NCBI RefSeq assembly: GCF_016592435.1
Contig: NZ_AP014545.1
Span: 558,001 to 622,000, forward strand
Source of the DNA: Amphritea japonica ATCC BAA-1530
GTDB lineage: Bacteria > Pseudomonadota > Gammaproteobacteria > Pseudomonadales > Balneatricaceae
Direction: 5' to 3'
DNA length: 64,000 nt
Shown piece after piece: positions 55,608-64,000 of the stretch (position 1 is its first letter; each line of letters opens with the position of its first letter). The notes beneath the pieces were generated by a model. It was not told the origin of the DNA. It searched no databases and saw only the letters and a list, made by a program, of their open reading frames with translations. Both the position numbers and the translations under genes were made by a program.

Positions 55608-57623
55608 ATGGCGGGTTTTAATACTGCTATTACCGGTTTGAAGGCAGCAACAACTGATCTTGATGTGACCGGTAACAACATTGCCAACTCCAGTACGGTG
55701 GGTTTTAAGGCTTCTCGTACCGAGTTTGGCGATATTTATACGTCGGCGGTTGTCGGTGCTGGATCAAGTAATGTTCCGGGTTCCGGTGTTACGGTAACCG
55801 ATATTGCCCAGGACTTTGCTGCGGGTACAACAGAGTTTACCAATAGCAACCTGGACCTGGCGATCGATGGGGCGGGTTTCTTTCAATTGGCGGACGATCA
55901 GGGTGGTTTGACCTACACGCGTGCCGGTGCATTTGAACTCGATAAAGATGGCTTTATTGTTAATAAAACCGGTCAGTATCTGCGAGGGTATCCGGTTGTA
56001 AATGATATTGAGCTGCCGCTGGGTAATCTGTCTGTTAGCGAAAAAGAGAGTAGTCCTCAGGCTACTTATACGATGGACCTTTCAGTGAATATTGATTCAC
56101 GTAAGGATGCCAATGAGCTGCAGTCACTCTACGATAAAGATATTCCAGGCTCGTATACGTATTCGACCACGATGGAGCGAATAGATGCCCTGGGTGATAG
56201 CTCTGCAATAAAGTATAACTATGTTGAGCAGCGTCCGGTTAAAGAAACTCACACCTATGATTATGCAGGTGCTGGTGCCTTTCAGGTCTCAGGTGTAACG
56301 CTTAATACGGCAGACTTTACCGGTGCAGGCGGTACTCTGGATGACGCGGTTCTGTCAACGTTGCAATCTGCAGACGGCCGCGTTTTTGATGTGGTTCTTG
56401 ATCAGCCATCGGCAGGCAAGATTCAGGTTATCTTTAAGTCTGACTCAACTCAGTACGGTGATCTGGTGACCGCTGATGGTGGTGTTGCGTTAACCAATGA
56501 AGAAGTCACGGAGTTGACGGCTGGCGAGCAACATTATTTTAACTTCACCGGTGCAACGTCCTCGACACTCTTTGGTGGTGCTAATGCTGTTCTTGAGTTG
56601 AGTGTTTCTGGTGTGACTATCTCAATTGATACCGGTACAAGCGGTATTACCGCGCAGGATATTGTCAACGAAGTTAATGCTCAGCGCACTACTATTTCTA
56701 ATACGAATAGTAATATTGAATCTTTCTCCCTGGACCTGTCTACCGGCTCCCCTCGTATGCTGGTGAATTATCGTGCAGAGGGTGGTGATATTTCGAATAC
56801 GACGTTGGCAATGCAAGTACTTTCCGGTCCGATAAATCCATTTTCGGGTGTAGCGGTACCGGGCGGTGGCACCGGCACATTAACACCTGATCTGGCAGTT
56901 GATGGTGATAATAGCTACGAAGGGACTTATCGATTGTATGCTTATCTTCTAGATCCTGAAGATAGCGAAAAAGATCAATTGTTGGTTATCGGTAAAAATC
57001 CTGATCCAGGTGAGGCGGGCTCTCTTCCTGAGAAAGGCCCTATCCTGATGAAGTTTAATGATCTGGACGGTAATATTACCGAGATTAATGGTCAGACAGT
57101 TACCAGTACGCTGGCTATCCCGCAGCTTACCGTGCAGGGATTTAATGAAAACGATCAGATTCTGGCGAATAATACCGACTCACAGAGTGTTATTAAGCTT
57201 GATCTGACCAATACTACCCAGTTTGCGTCGGATTCAATTAAGAAGTCTTCAGCGCAAAACGGATACCCGAAAGGCGATTTGATCGGTGTGAGTTTCGGTC
57301 TGAACGGCGAGATGGTAGCGAGCTTTAGTAACGGTCAAAACCAGACCCTAGGTGTTGTTGCGGTTGCTACCTTCGAAAATCAGGCAGGCTTGCAGCCGGT
57401 GGGTGATACCCAGTGGGCCGCATCGTTAAGTTCGGGTAACGCGATCCCTAACCCTCCAGGTACGGGTCTTAATGGTACTTTGCGTTCTGGTGCTTTAGAG
57501 CAGTCTAACGTTGATTTGTCAGAGCAGTTGGTAAAGCTGATTGAAGCGCAGCGTAACTTCCAGGCGAACTCTAAAACGCTGGAGACCTTGAATACTGTGA
57601 CTCAGGCGATTTTGCAGATCTGA
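55608..57623 (+). CDS. flgE: Flagellar hook protein FlgE (long form)
   Basis: The 671-residue protein has the conserved N-terminus FNTAITGLKAATTDLDVTGNNIANSSTVGFKASRTEFGD and C-terminus SNVDLSEQLVKLIEAQRNFQANSKTLETLNTVTQAIL that build the D0 hook tube. The middle (about 200-480) is longer than in the roughly 400-460-residue FlgE of enteric bacteria and Pseudomonas, implying an enlarged exposed domain. A terminator follows, closing flgBCDE. Confidence 0.97.
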   Translation: MAGFNTAITGLKAATTDLDVTGNNIANSSTVGFKASRTEFGDIYTSAVVGAGSSNVPGSGVTVTDIAQDFAAGTTEFTNSNLDLAIDGAGFFQLADDQGGLTYTRAGAFELDKDGFIVNKTGQYLRGYPVVNDIELPLGNLSVSEKESSPQATYTMDLSVNIDSRKDANELQSLYDKDIPGSYTYSTTMERIDALGDSSAIKYNYVEQRPVKETHTYDYAGAGAFQVSGVTLNTADFTGAGGTLDDAVLSTLQSADGRVFDVVLDQPSAGKIQVIFKSDSTQYGDLVTADGGVALTNEEVTELTAGEQHYFNFTGATSSTLFGGANAVLELSVSGVTISIDTGTSGITAQDIVNEVNAQRTTISNTNSNIESFSLDLSTGSPRMLVNYRAEGGDISNTTLAMQVLSGPINPFSGVAVPGGGTGTLTPDLAVDGDNSYEGTYRLYAYLLDPEDSEKDQLLVIGKNPDPGEAGSLPEKGPILMKFNDLDGNITEINGQTVTSTLAIPQLTVQGFNENDQILANNTDSQSVIKLDLTNTTQFASDSIKKSSAQNGYPKGDLIGVSFGLNGEMVASFSNGQNQTLGVVAVATFENQAGLQPVGDTQWAASLSSGNAIPNPPGTGLNGTLRSGALEQSNVDLSEQLVKLIEAQRNFQANSKTLETLNTVTQAILQI

Positions 57624-57647
57624 TCAAGTATTACTCTCAAGTAACAG

Positions 57648-57676
57648 AAAAAGGCGACTTCGGTCGCCTTTTTTTA
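57648..57676 (+). terminator. Intrinsic terminator of flgBCDE
   Basis: AAGGCGAC, tetraloop TTCG, GTCGCCTT and a T7 run, about 25 bases after the flgE stop. Confidence 0.93.
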
Positions 57677-57691
57677 TGTCTGTGTGATTTG

Positions 57692-57708
57692 TTGGCACAA
57701 CCATTGCA
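57692..57708 (+). promoter_or_regulatory. Sigma54 promoter of flgFGHIJK
   Basis: TTGGCAC (57692-57698), then ATTGCA (57703-57708), with exactly ten bases between the GG and the GC, is a near-perfect sigma54 -24/-12 element. It stands 80 bases before flgF and just after the flgE terminator. Confidence 0.92.
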
Positions 57709-57788
57709 TTTTACCTGATAGAGAATTTAAACCACTAAAGCGGCAATGTCTGACCGTTTTAGCGTGAAGGCGGCAAGCGGGGAATCCA

Positions 57789-58532
57789 ATGGATAAAGTG
57801 TTGTATCTGGCAATGAGTGGGGCGCGGGAAACCATGCGCTCTCAGCAAGCCCACGCCAACAACCTGGCGAATGCGACAACCACCGGTTTTAAAGCAGACT
57901 TTGCTCAAGCGCGGGCGATGCAGGTTTATGGTGAAGGTCATGAGTCCCGTGTTTATGCAATGGCAGAGCGACCAGCGACTAATACGGCCAGCGGAACACT
58001 GATGCAGACAGGCCGTTCACTCGATGTAGCGGTGGATGGCGATGGTTGGCTGGCGGTCATTGATGCCAATGGTAATGAAGCTTATACCCGGCAGGGAGAG
58101 TTACAGGTAAATCAGTTCAATCAATTGGTAACGGGCTCTGGTGCACGTGTCATGGGCAATGGCGGGATACCCATTACATTGCCGCCTTTTGAAAAGTTAG
58201 ATATTGGTGGTGATGGCACCATTACCATAAAACCCTTGGGTGCTGGTGCGTCTGAACTGGCTATTCTGGACCGGATCAAACTCGTTAAGCCTGAATCCGG
58301 GGAGCTGTTTAAAAGTACCGATGGCCTTATGCATACCGGCAATAATCAGCCGTTATTGCCGGATGCAGGGGTGAAGCTTCGTTCCGGTTTTGTTGAATCA
58401 AGCAATGTGAGCTCTGTAACTGAGCTGACCTCAATTATCGATCTGGCGCGTCAATTCGAAATGCATGTGAAGATGATGAAGACGGCTGAAGAGAACTCCT
58501 CTGCTGCTGCGCGTATTTTATCGCTTCAGTAA
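57789..58532 (+). CDS. flgF: Flagellar proximal rod protein FlgF
   Basis: The 247-residue protein has a rod N-terminus (YLAMSGARETMRSQQAHANNLANATTTGFKADF) and C-terminus (ESSNVSSVTELTSIIDLARQFEMHVKMMKTAEENSSAAARIL). It forms part of the proximal rod between FlgC and FlgG. First gene behind the second sigma54 promoter. Confidence 0.97.
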   Translation: MDKVLYLAMSGARETMRSQQAHANNLANATTTGFKADFAQARAMQVYGEGHESRVYAMAERPATNTASGTLMQTGRSLDVAVDGDGWLAVIDANGNEAYTRQGELQVNQFNQLVTGSGARVMGNGGIPITLPPFEKLDIGGDGTITIKPLGAGASELAILDRIKLVKPESGELFKSTDGLMHTGNNQPLLPDAGVKLRSGFVESSNVSSVTELTSIIDLARQFEMHVKMMKTAEENSSAAARILSLQ

Positions 58533-58568
58533 CAGAATAATAATGAATATTAAGGGTGGAGAATAGTT

Positions 58569-59354
58569 ATGCATGGAGCCCTCTTTGTAGCAAAAACAGG
58601 CTTAAGTGCGCAGGACACGTCCCTGAAGGTTATATCGAATAACCTGGCTAACGTTAGTACGGTTGGCTTCAAAAAAGACCGGGTGGTGTTTGAAGATCTG
58701 ATGTATCAGATCCAGCGTCAGCCCGGTGCTCAGTCGGCAGAAGAGTCACAGCTCCCCTCAGGGTTGCAGCTTGGATCGGGTGTCAGGGTAGCCGGTACGC
58801 AAAAGCTGTTTCAGGAAGGAGAGATGCAAACCACCGGGGAGGCATTTGATATTGCTATCGCTGGTCGGGGATTCTGGCAAGTCACACTGCCTAATGGGGA
58901 TACCGGCTATACCCGTCAGGGTCAGTTTCAGCTGAATTCGGACAATGAAATAGTTACTTCCGAAGGCTACCTGCTCGATCCGGGCTTAACCTTGCCTGCA
59001 GAAGTGCAGTCGATGACTGTTGGCGTTGACGGCATTGTCAGTGTGATAGTGCAGGGGAGTGCCGCACCACAGCAAGTGGGGCAACTCCAGTTAGCGGACT
59101 TTGTTAACCCTCAGGGATTACAGGCTTATGGTCAGAATCTGTATCTTGAGACTGCTGCGAGTGGTACGCCTACGCTGGCAAATCCTGGTGAGGGCGGAAC
59201 GGGTCAACTGCGTCAGGGGATGTTAGAGGGCTCTAACGTTAATGCGGTAGAAGAGCTGGTTAATATGATTACAACGCAACGTGCTTATGAGATGAACTCA
59301 AAAGTGATCTCAACTGCAGACCAGATGTTGTCCTACGTGACACAGAATCTGTAA
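58569..59354 (+). CDS. flgG: Flagellar distal rod protein FlgG
   Basis: The 261-residue protein has LFVAKTGLSAQDTSLKVISNNLANVSTVGFKKDR at the N-terminus and GMLEGSNVNAVEELVNMITTQRAYEMNSKVISTADQML at the C-terminus, typical of FlgG, at normal length. It forms the distal rod on which the L and P rings assemble. Confidence 0.98.
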   Translation: MHGALFVAKTGLSAQDTSLKVISNNLANVSTVGFKKDRVVFEDLMYQIQRQPGAQSAEESQLPSGLQLGSGVRVAGTQKLFQEGEMQTTGEAFDIAIAGRGFWQVTLPNGDTGYTRQGQFQLNSDNEIVTSEGYLLDPGLTLPAEVQSMTVGVDGIVSVIVQGSAAPQQVGQLQLADFVNPQGLQAYGQNLYLETAASGTPTLANPGEGGTGQLRQGMLEGSNVNAVEELVNMITTQRAYEMNSKVISTADQMLSYVTQNL

Positions 59355-59376
59355 GCCTGAGTTGAGGAGGTAAGTG

Positions 59377-60051
59377 ATGAAACGACTGTTAACTATACTC
59401 ACTGCAATTCTGGTTCTGGAGGGCTGCGTCAGTGCTCCGCCTAAGCCAGATAGCCCGCATTTTGCACCGGTTCGCCCGCAGGCAATGACAGCGCCCCGTG
59501 AGGTAACGGGTTCTATCTTTAATGCTGCAACCAGTAATAGCTTATATGGCGATGGTCGTGCGCATCGGTTAGGTGACATCATCACTGTTGTGCTTCAGGA
59601 AAGTACCTCTTCAACTAAAAGCAATAAAACCAGTGTGGATAAGTCAAATTCTCAAACGCTGGCTTCACCGACCGTCTTCGGTATTCAGCCAACCATCTTA
59701 GGTAAACCTTTGAGTGCCAGTACCGGTGACTCGACCACCGCGTTTGAAGGTGAGGGTAAATCCGATATGAGTAATAGTCTGAATGGCAATATTACTGTGA
59801 CGGTTCATGAGGTACTGCCGAATGGTCTGATGATCGTGAAGGGTGAGAAGTGGCTAACCCTTAATCAGGGTGATGAATATATTCGTGTGAGCGGGATGAT
59901 TCGACCACAGGATATTTCAACCAGTAATACAGTGCTGTCTACTCAGTTAGCGGATGCCCGGATTACCTACAGTGGTTCAGGTGAGTTGAATGACTCTAAC
60001 TCAATGGGTTGGCTATCGAAGTTCTTTATTGGCCAGCTATGGCCATTTTGA
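59377..60051 (+). CDS. flgH: Flagellar L-ring lipoprotein FlgH
   Basis: 224 residues from ATG 59377, placed six bases after GAGGAGG; the frame also opens at GTG 59374. It has a lipoprotein signal with lipobox LEGC (Cys about 17), followed by [22 protein letters not shown] and the C-terminal GMIRPQDIS...[16 protein letters not shown], typical of FlgH. It forms the outer-membrane ring around the rod. Confidence 0.97.
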   Translation: MKRLLTILTAILVLEGCVSAPPKPDSPHFAPVRPQAMTAPREVTGSIFNAATSNSLYGDGRAHRLGDIITVVLQESTSSTKSNKTSVDKSNSQTLASPTVFGIQPTILGKPLSASTGDSTTAFEGEGKSDMSNSLNGNITVTVHEVLPNGLMIVKGEKWLTLNQGDEYIRVSGMIRPQDISTSNTVLSTQLADARITYSGSGELNDSNSMGWLSKFFIGQLWPF

Positions 60052-60071
60052 GCGGACAAAGCGGAGATAAG

Positions 60072-61166
60072 ATGATGAAAAGTTTTTGGATAATCGCTTT
60101 TATGACTGCGTTGCTTAGTTCCGCAGTACAAGCTGAAAGAATAAAGGATCTATCTTCGGTGGCGGGGGTTCGGAGTAACCAGCTAGTAGGCTATGGCTTG
60201 GTTGTTGGTCTTGATGGAACCGGTGATAAAACGTCTTTCACCTCTGCTACGTTCCGTAATATGTTGAATAACTTTGGGGTGGCTATTCCGCCAAATATTG
60301 ACCCTAAATCGAAGAATATTGCTGCTGTAGCAGTGCATGCTGATCTGCCTCCGTTTGCTAAGCCGGGTCAGGTTATAGATGTAACCGTTTCTACTATAGG
60401 CGATGCAAAAAGCTTGCGCGGCGGGAGCTTAATTATGGCGCCCCTGAAAGGTGCTGATGGGCAGGTATATGCTATTGCCCAGGGTAACCTCGTCGTGTCT
60501 GGTTTTGGTGTGCAGGGTTCAGATGGTTCACGGTTATCTTTGAATGTCCCTAGTGTTGGTCGCATTCCCGGTGGTGCTTCGGTAGAGCGGACGGTCCCGA
60601 ATGCTTTTGCTCAGGGAGATAGTTTAGTGTTGAACCTGAATCATGCTGATTTTACGACGGCTCGCCGTGTGGCTGAGCAGGTGAATAGTCTGCTGGGACC
60701 GGGGATGGCGCAGGCAATGGATGCTACTTCAATTCGGGTGTCAGCGCCTCGTGATCCTAATCAGCGCGTTTCTTTTCTCTCTGTACTGGAAAATCTTGAG
60801 GTTCAGCCCGCACAGGAAGTAGCAAAGGTGATTATAAACTCGCGTACCGGCACCATCATTATCGGTCAGAACGTACGTGTATCACCTGTTGCGATTACCC
60901 ACGGTGGTATGACAGTCGCTATCACTGAAGATCTTAATGTTGATCAGCCGAATGCACTGGCCGGAGGTGATACTGTGGTCACTCCCCGTACAGGTATCGA
61001 GGTAGATGAAGGTAGTGGCCATATGTTTGAATTTTCTCCTGGGGCATCACTGCAGGAGATCGTACAGGCGGTTAATCAGGTAGGTGCCGCGCCCGGTGAC
61101 CTGATGGCTATTCTGGAAGCGCTGCGACAGGCTGGCGCTCTGAAAGCTGAACTGATAGTGATCTGA
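60072..61166 (+). CDS. flgI: Flagellar P-ring protein FlgI
   Basis: 364 residues. It has a Sec signal peptide ([21 protein letters not shown]) followed by [32 protein letters not shown], and later [27 protein letters not shown], all FlgI hallmarks. The frame is open back to 60009 inside flgH, but the ATG at 60072 with GGAG six bases upstream begins at the signal peptide and is preferred. Its product polymerises in the periplasm with help from FlgA. Confidence 0.97.
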   Translation: MMKSFWIIAFMTALLSSAVQAERIKDLSSVAGVRSNQLVGYGLVVGLDGTGDKTSFTSATFRNMLNNFGVAIPPNIDPKSKNIAAVAVHADLPPFAKPGQVIDVTVSTIGDAKSLRGGSLIMAPLKGADGQVYAIAQGNLVVSGFGVQGSDGSRLSLNVPSVGRIPGGASVERTVPNAFAQGDSLVLNLNHADFTTARRVAEQVNSLLGPGMAQAMDATSIRVSAPRDPNQRVSFLSVLENLEVQPAQEVAKVIINSRTGTIIIGQNVRVSPVAITHGGMTVAITEDLNVDQPNALAGGDTVVTPRTGIEVDEGSGHMFEFSPGASLQEIVQAVNQVGAAPGDLMAILEALRQAGALKAELIVI

Positions 61167-61174
61167 GGCCGATG

Positions 61175-62257
61175 ATGAAAACTGATCCGACTCAACATGC
61201 TCAGTTATACACTGAATTGGGCGAGATGAATAAGCTGCGCCAGCAGGCAAGGGACAATGATCCTAAAGCCTTGCAGTCAGTGGCAGAACAGTTCGAACAG
61301 CTATTTCTGAATATGCTTGTGAAGAGTATGCGCGATGCCAACGCTACTTTTTCAGAAGACAGTTACTTCAATAGTTCTCAAGTTCAGTTTTATCAAGAGA
61401 TGTCTGATTCCCAGTTGACGAAAGAGTTGGCTGAAAATAAAGGAATAGGACTGGCAGAAGTGTTGGTTCGGCAGTTGGGTGGCAATCTCGATCCTCGACT
61501 GAATGATGGACAGGATGAGGAAGGGCGAATCAAACCGCTTTCTGAATCAGAGCGGATGTTGAATCGGACCGTTGATACAGCGGCAAGCATGGCTGCTTCT
61601 GCGATTCTCGGTCAGGCACAGGCTAATAGCCGGGCAATAGAGAAGGCTAAAGCAGAAGAATCAGTCAGTACAGTGCCAGATGTTGCTACGTCGGTGACAC
61701 CTGAATTAAAAGTTAAAGCCTCTGTTCCGGAAGCCGTTGTTGAAAAGGCGCAGCCGCAACGCTTTGAAACGCCAGAGCAGTTTGTTCAAACATTGTTACC
61801 GCTGGCTGAATCGGTTGCAGCTGAGTTGGGAGTCGATCCTAAGGTGTTGTTGGCGCAGTCAGCATTGGAAACCGGCTGGGGGCGATACCTGGTTCAGCGA
61901 CCAGAGGGGGGGAGTAGTCATAACCTCTTTAATATTAAGGCTGATAGTCGCTGGTCTGGTGAGAATGCCAGCGTTGGTACCGTTGAATTTCGCGATGGCG
62001 TGGCGCAAAAGGAGCGCGCTGCCTTTCGGGTGTATGACTCGTATGAGGCCAGCTTCCGTGATTATGCAGAGTTTTTGCGAAACAGTCCGCGCTATCAGCA
62101 TGCATTGGAGCAGGCTGGAGACCCATATCAGTATTTGAGCCGGTTACAGGAAGCGGGTTATGCCACCGACCCCGAGTATGCGGAAAAGATCAGTAGGATT
62201 TTTGATGGGGATGTTCTGGCCGGTTTGAATCCTGGTTCAGATACTAAAGAAAGTTAG
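61175..62257 (+). CDS. flgJ: Flagellar rod-cap and peptidoglycan hydrolase FlgJ
   Basis: About 360 residues in two domains: an N-terminal rod-capping domain (about 15-110; QFEQLFLNMLVKSMRDANATF, QVQFYQEMSDSQLTKELAENKGIGLAEVL) and a C-terminal glucosaminidase domain (about 195-350; LLAQSALETGWG with the catalytic Glu, HNLFNIKA, FRVYDSYEASFRDYAEFL). It bores the wall for the rod. ATG 61175 has GAGG at better spacing than ATG 61172. This is the two-domain form of gammaproteobacteria. Confidence 0.96.
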   Translation: MKTDPTQHAQLYTELGEMNKLRQQARDNDPKALQSVAEQFEQLFLNMLVKSMRDANATFSEDSYFNSSQVQFYQEMSDSQLTKELAENKGIGLAEVLVRQLGGNLDPRLNDGQDEEGRIKPLSESERMLNRTVDTAASMAASAILGQAQANSRAIEKAKAEESVSTVPDVATSVTPELKVKASVPEAVVEKAQPQRFETPEQFVQTLLPLAESVAAELGVDPKVLLAQSALETGWGRYLVQRPEGGSSHNLFNIKADSRWSGENASVGTVEFRDGVAQKERAAFRVYDSYEASFRDYAEFLRNSPRYQHALEQAGDPYQYLSRLQEAGYATDPEYAEKISRIFDGDVLAGLNPGSDTKES

Positions 62258-62340
62258 TTTTTGGCCGCTAAAGAGAGCAGTGTCTAGGTGAAACCTGTCT
62301 GCTCCCTGCTTTGCCGATAGAGTGTTCCCGGGAGTTATGT

Positions 62341-64000
62341 ATGTCTTCATTTAATTTGTTAAGCATTGGTAATCAGGCGTTACAAGCCAATCAGTCCGCG
62401 TTGAATACGGTTGGCCAGAATATCAGTAACGTGAATACTGACGGCTATAGTCGTCAGCGTGTTGATTTTGTCAGTTTGCAAGACCGGGGCGGTGTTTTCG
62501 TCAATGATATTGAGCGGATCTCTGATCAGTTCATGGTCCGCCAGGTATGGTCTGATACCAGTAACCAGAGCTTTTATAGCAAGATGGAAAGTTTTGCTAA
62601 CGAGCTGGATAACTTATTAGCTGCAGAAAGTACAAGTTTGTCGAATGCGATGAATGAGTATTTTGGGGCTTTGCAAACGGCAGTCGATGATCCAACTTCT
62701 CTGCCAGCACGACAGCTTTTTCTGGCCCAGGCTGATGCCCTGCAAAACCGAATCAATGCGATGGATGTCAGCCTGACGCGTCAAAACGATTCTATTAATG
62801 GGCAAATAGATGGCGTTATTTCTCAAATTAATAGCATAACGCCGCAAATTGCCAGCCTGAATGAAGATATTGAGCGTTTTTCTGCTTCCAACTCTGTACC
62901 TAATGAGATGTATGATCAGCGGGATCTGCTTATTGAGCAGCTAGCTGGATTTGTTGATATCTCTACCTCTTTTGATGCGAACGGTTCTGTCGATATTTAT
63001 ATTGGTGATGGCCAGCCTCTGGTGCTTAATGATCGGGGCCAGAGGTTAGTCTCCGTACAGGGAACTCCTGATGCCACAAAAAATGAAGTTGCTGTTGAAA
63101 TAGGTTCTCGCGGTAATCTGCTGACAGATAAAATTTCCGGCGGCCAGTTAGGCGGTCTGATTGAGTATCGTGAATCGAGTCTGGCCAATGCAGCTAACGA
63201 GTTAGGTCGGATTGTCATGGCGTTCTCTGACTCCATGAATGATCAGCATGCCCTGGGAGTGGACCTTGATGGCGAATTAGGTGGGCTATTATTTCGTGAT
63301 ATTAATGACTTTGAACTGATGGATGCCAGGGTTAGCGCTTCTACTTCGAATAATTCGATCATACAGCAGGATTTGGTTCAAATTACCGATGTTCAAGCAT
63401 TGAAAGCCTCTGAGTATGAGCTGATATTTAATACTCAGAACTCTTTTACGCTGACTCGTGAATCAGACGGCGCTCTACTGACTCAAAGTTCGTTTGCACT
63501 AGCGACCTCGGCGGCAGATGTTAATCAGGATGGTGAGTACTATTGGGATACGGGCACCAATGAGCTGACAGTTCAAGTTGATGGATTTAAGTTATCTTTA
63601 AATGCTCAGACCTCTTTTGCGGGGGGTGATGCCTTTATGATTCGCCCGGTACGCAACGGCGCGTCTGATTTTGCTGTGGCGCTGACGGATCCTCGAGATC
63701 TTGCGCTGGCTGCACCCCTCAGCGCGAGCCGTTCCATTGATAATACTGGTACCGGTACGATTTCAGTGGCGGCCACCGATGTGACGACGTCTACATTTGG
63801 TACTGCGGGAACGATGACTCCTGCGATAGATATTGAAATCTCTGATCCAGGTACGGGTCTTATATACACTGTTTATGAGCAAGGTACTGCAACCGTGATG
63901 GCGACTGGTAATTATGTCGCAGGGGAAGCGATAGCGTTAGATGGTTATGAGGTTACGCTCAGTAATAATCCGGCAGTGGGTGATAGATTCTCTGTTAACT
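62341..64000 (+). CDS. flgK: Flagellar hook-associated protein FlgK (5' part)
   Basis: An open frame from ATG 62341 to the window edge (553 codons, no stop). It begins MSSFNLLSIGNQALQANQSALNTVG and continues QNISNVNTDGYSRQRVDF, the FlgK (HAP1) start, followed by YDQRDLLIEQLAGFVDIS and LGRIVMAFSDSMN. It forms the hook-filament junction. GGGAG lies just upstream. GCCGATAG at 62313-62320 resembles a sigma28 -10, but no TAAA stands at the 15-base distance, so a separate promoter is uncertain. The C-terminus lies outside the window. Confidence 0.96.
   Translation, partial: MSSFNLLSIGNQALQANQSALNTVGQNISNVNTDGYSRQRVDFVSLQDRGGVFVNDIERISDQFMVRQVWSDTSNQSFYSKMESFANELDNLLAAESTSLSNAMNEYFGALQTAVDDPTSLPARQLFLAQADALQNRINAMDVSLTRQNDSINGQIDGVISQINSITPQIASLNEDIERFSASNSVPNEMYDQRDLLIEQLAGFVDISTSFDANGSVDIYIGDGQPLVLNDRGQRLVSVQGTPDATKNEVAVEIGSRGNLLTDKISGGQLGGLIEYRESSLANAANELGRIVMAFSDSMNDQHALGVDLDGELGGLLFRDINDFELMDARVSASTSNNSIIQQDLVQITDVQALKASEYELIFNTQNSFTLTRESDGALLTQSSFALATSAADVNQDGEYYWDTGTNELTVQVDGFKLSLNAQTSFAGGDAFMIRPVRNGASDFAVALTDPRDLALAAPLSASRSIDNTGTGTISVAATDVTTSTFGTAGTMTPAIDIEISDPGTGLIYTVYEQGTATVMATGNYVAGEAIALDGYEVTLSNNPAVGDRFSVN

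Noticed and set aside
62313-62320. Possible sigma28 -10 (GCCGATAG) before flgK
   Set aside because: No TAAA at the required 15-base distance; the nearest AAA is about 19 bases away. Mentioned under flgK only.

Overview
The window reads as chromosome of a marine gammaproteobacterium, most likely an oceanospirillalean (Oceanospirillaceae-like). This rests on gene content and order, not on a search: pncC-recA-recX-alaS-lysC-csrA-tRNA-Ser-tRNA-Arg is a pseudomonad/oceanospirillalean arrangement, and a Na+-pumping oxaloacetate decarboxylase (oadGAB) and a Pseudomonas-style flagellar cluster with sigma54 and sigma28 promoters lie beside it.

Region 1 (1-24774) is a group 2 (ABC-exported) capsule locus with an unusual lipid module. 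It opens inside kpsT and continues with kpsE, the dTDP-L-rhamnose set rmlBDAC, an AT-rich gene-free gap of about 0.9 kb, two glycosyltransferases, kpsC and a short-chain dehydrogenase. On the other strand lie a kpsS-like gene, an alpha-oxoamine synthase (serine palmitoyltransferase/AONS family) and a 2523-residue fully reducing iterative polyketide/fatty acid synthase. Diverging from that synthase are a cytochrome P450 and an LpxL-type acyltransferase. The PKS, oxoamine synthase, SDR and KpsS-like set resembles rkpA/G/H/J of the Sinorhizobium K-antigen region and parts of the Burkholderia wcb locus. I infer a dedicated, possibly sphingoid-like, lipid for the capsule.

Region 2 (24862-32062) is housekeeping: pncC, recA behind a LexA box, recX, alaS, lysC, csrA, then tRNA-Ser(GCT) and three identical tRNA-Arg(ACG) genes. 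Region 3 (32079-41392) is a type I secretion system (two ABC half-transporters and an HlyD adaptor) divergent from its probable substrate, a 1289-residue VCBS/RTX adhesin.

Region 4 (41433-50219) holds thiI, oadGAB, a histone-deacetylase-family hydrolase, a receiver/TPR protein with a dead receiver, a small conserved-looking ORF and tRNA-Arg(CCT). Two intergenic stretches stand out. At 46671-46896 there is a 226-bp compound inverted repeat built of small hairpin modules whose two copies differ by compensatory base changes. At 47941-48046 an FNR/Anr-like box sits exactly 41.5 bp upstream of a predicted start of a 58-nt terminator-ended transcript, a candidate oxygen-regulated sRNA.

Region 5 (50280-64000) is flagellar and chemotaxis: flgN-flgM (sigma28 promoter) and flgA on the minus strand, then cheV, cheR (apparently starting at CTG), flgBCDE behind a sigma54 promoter, and flgFGHIJ-flgK behind a second one. 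flgK runs off the window.
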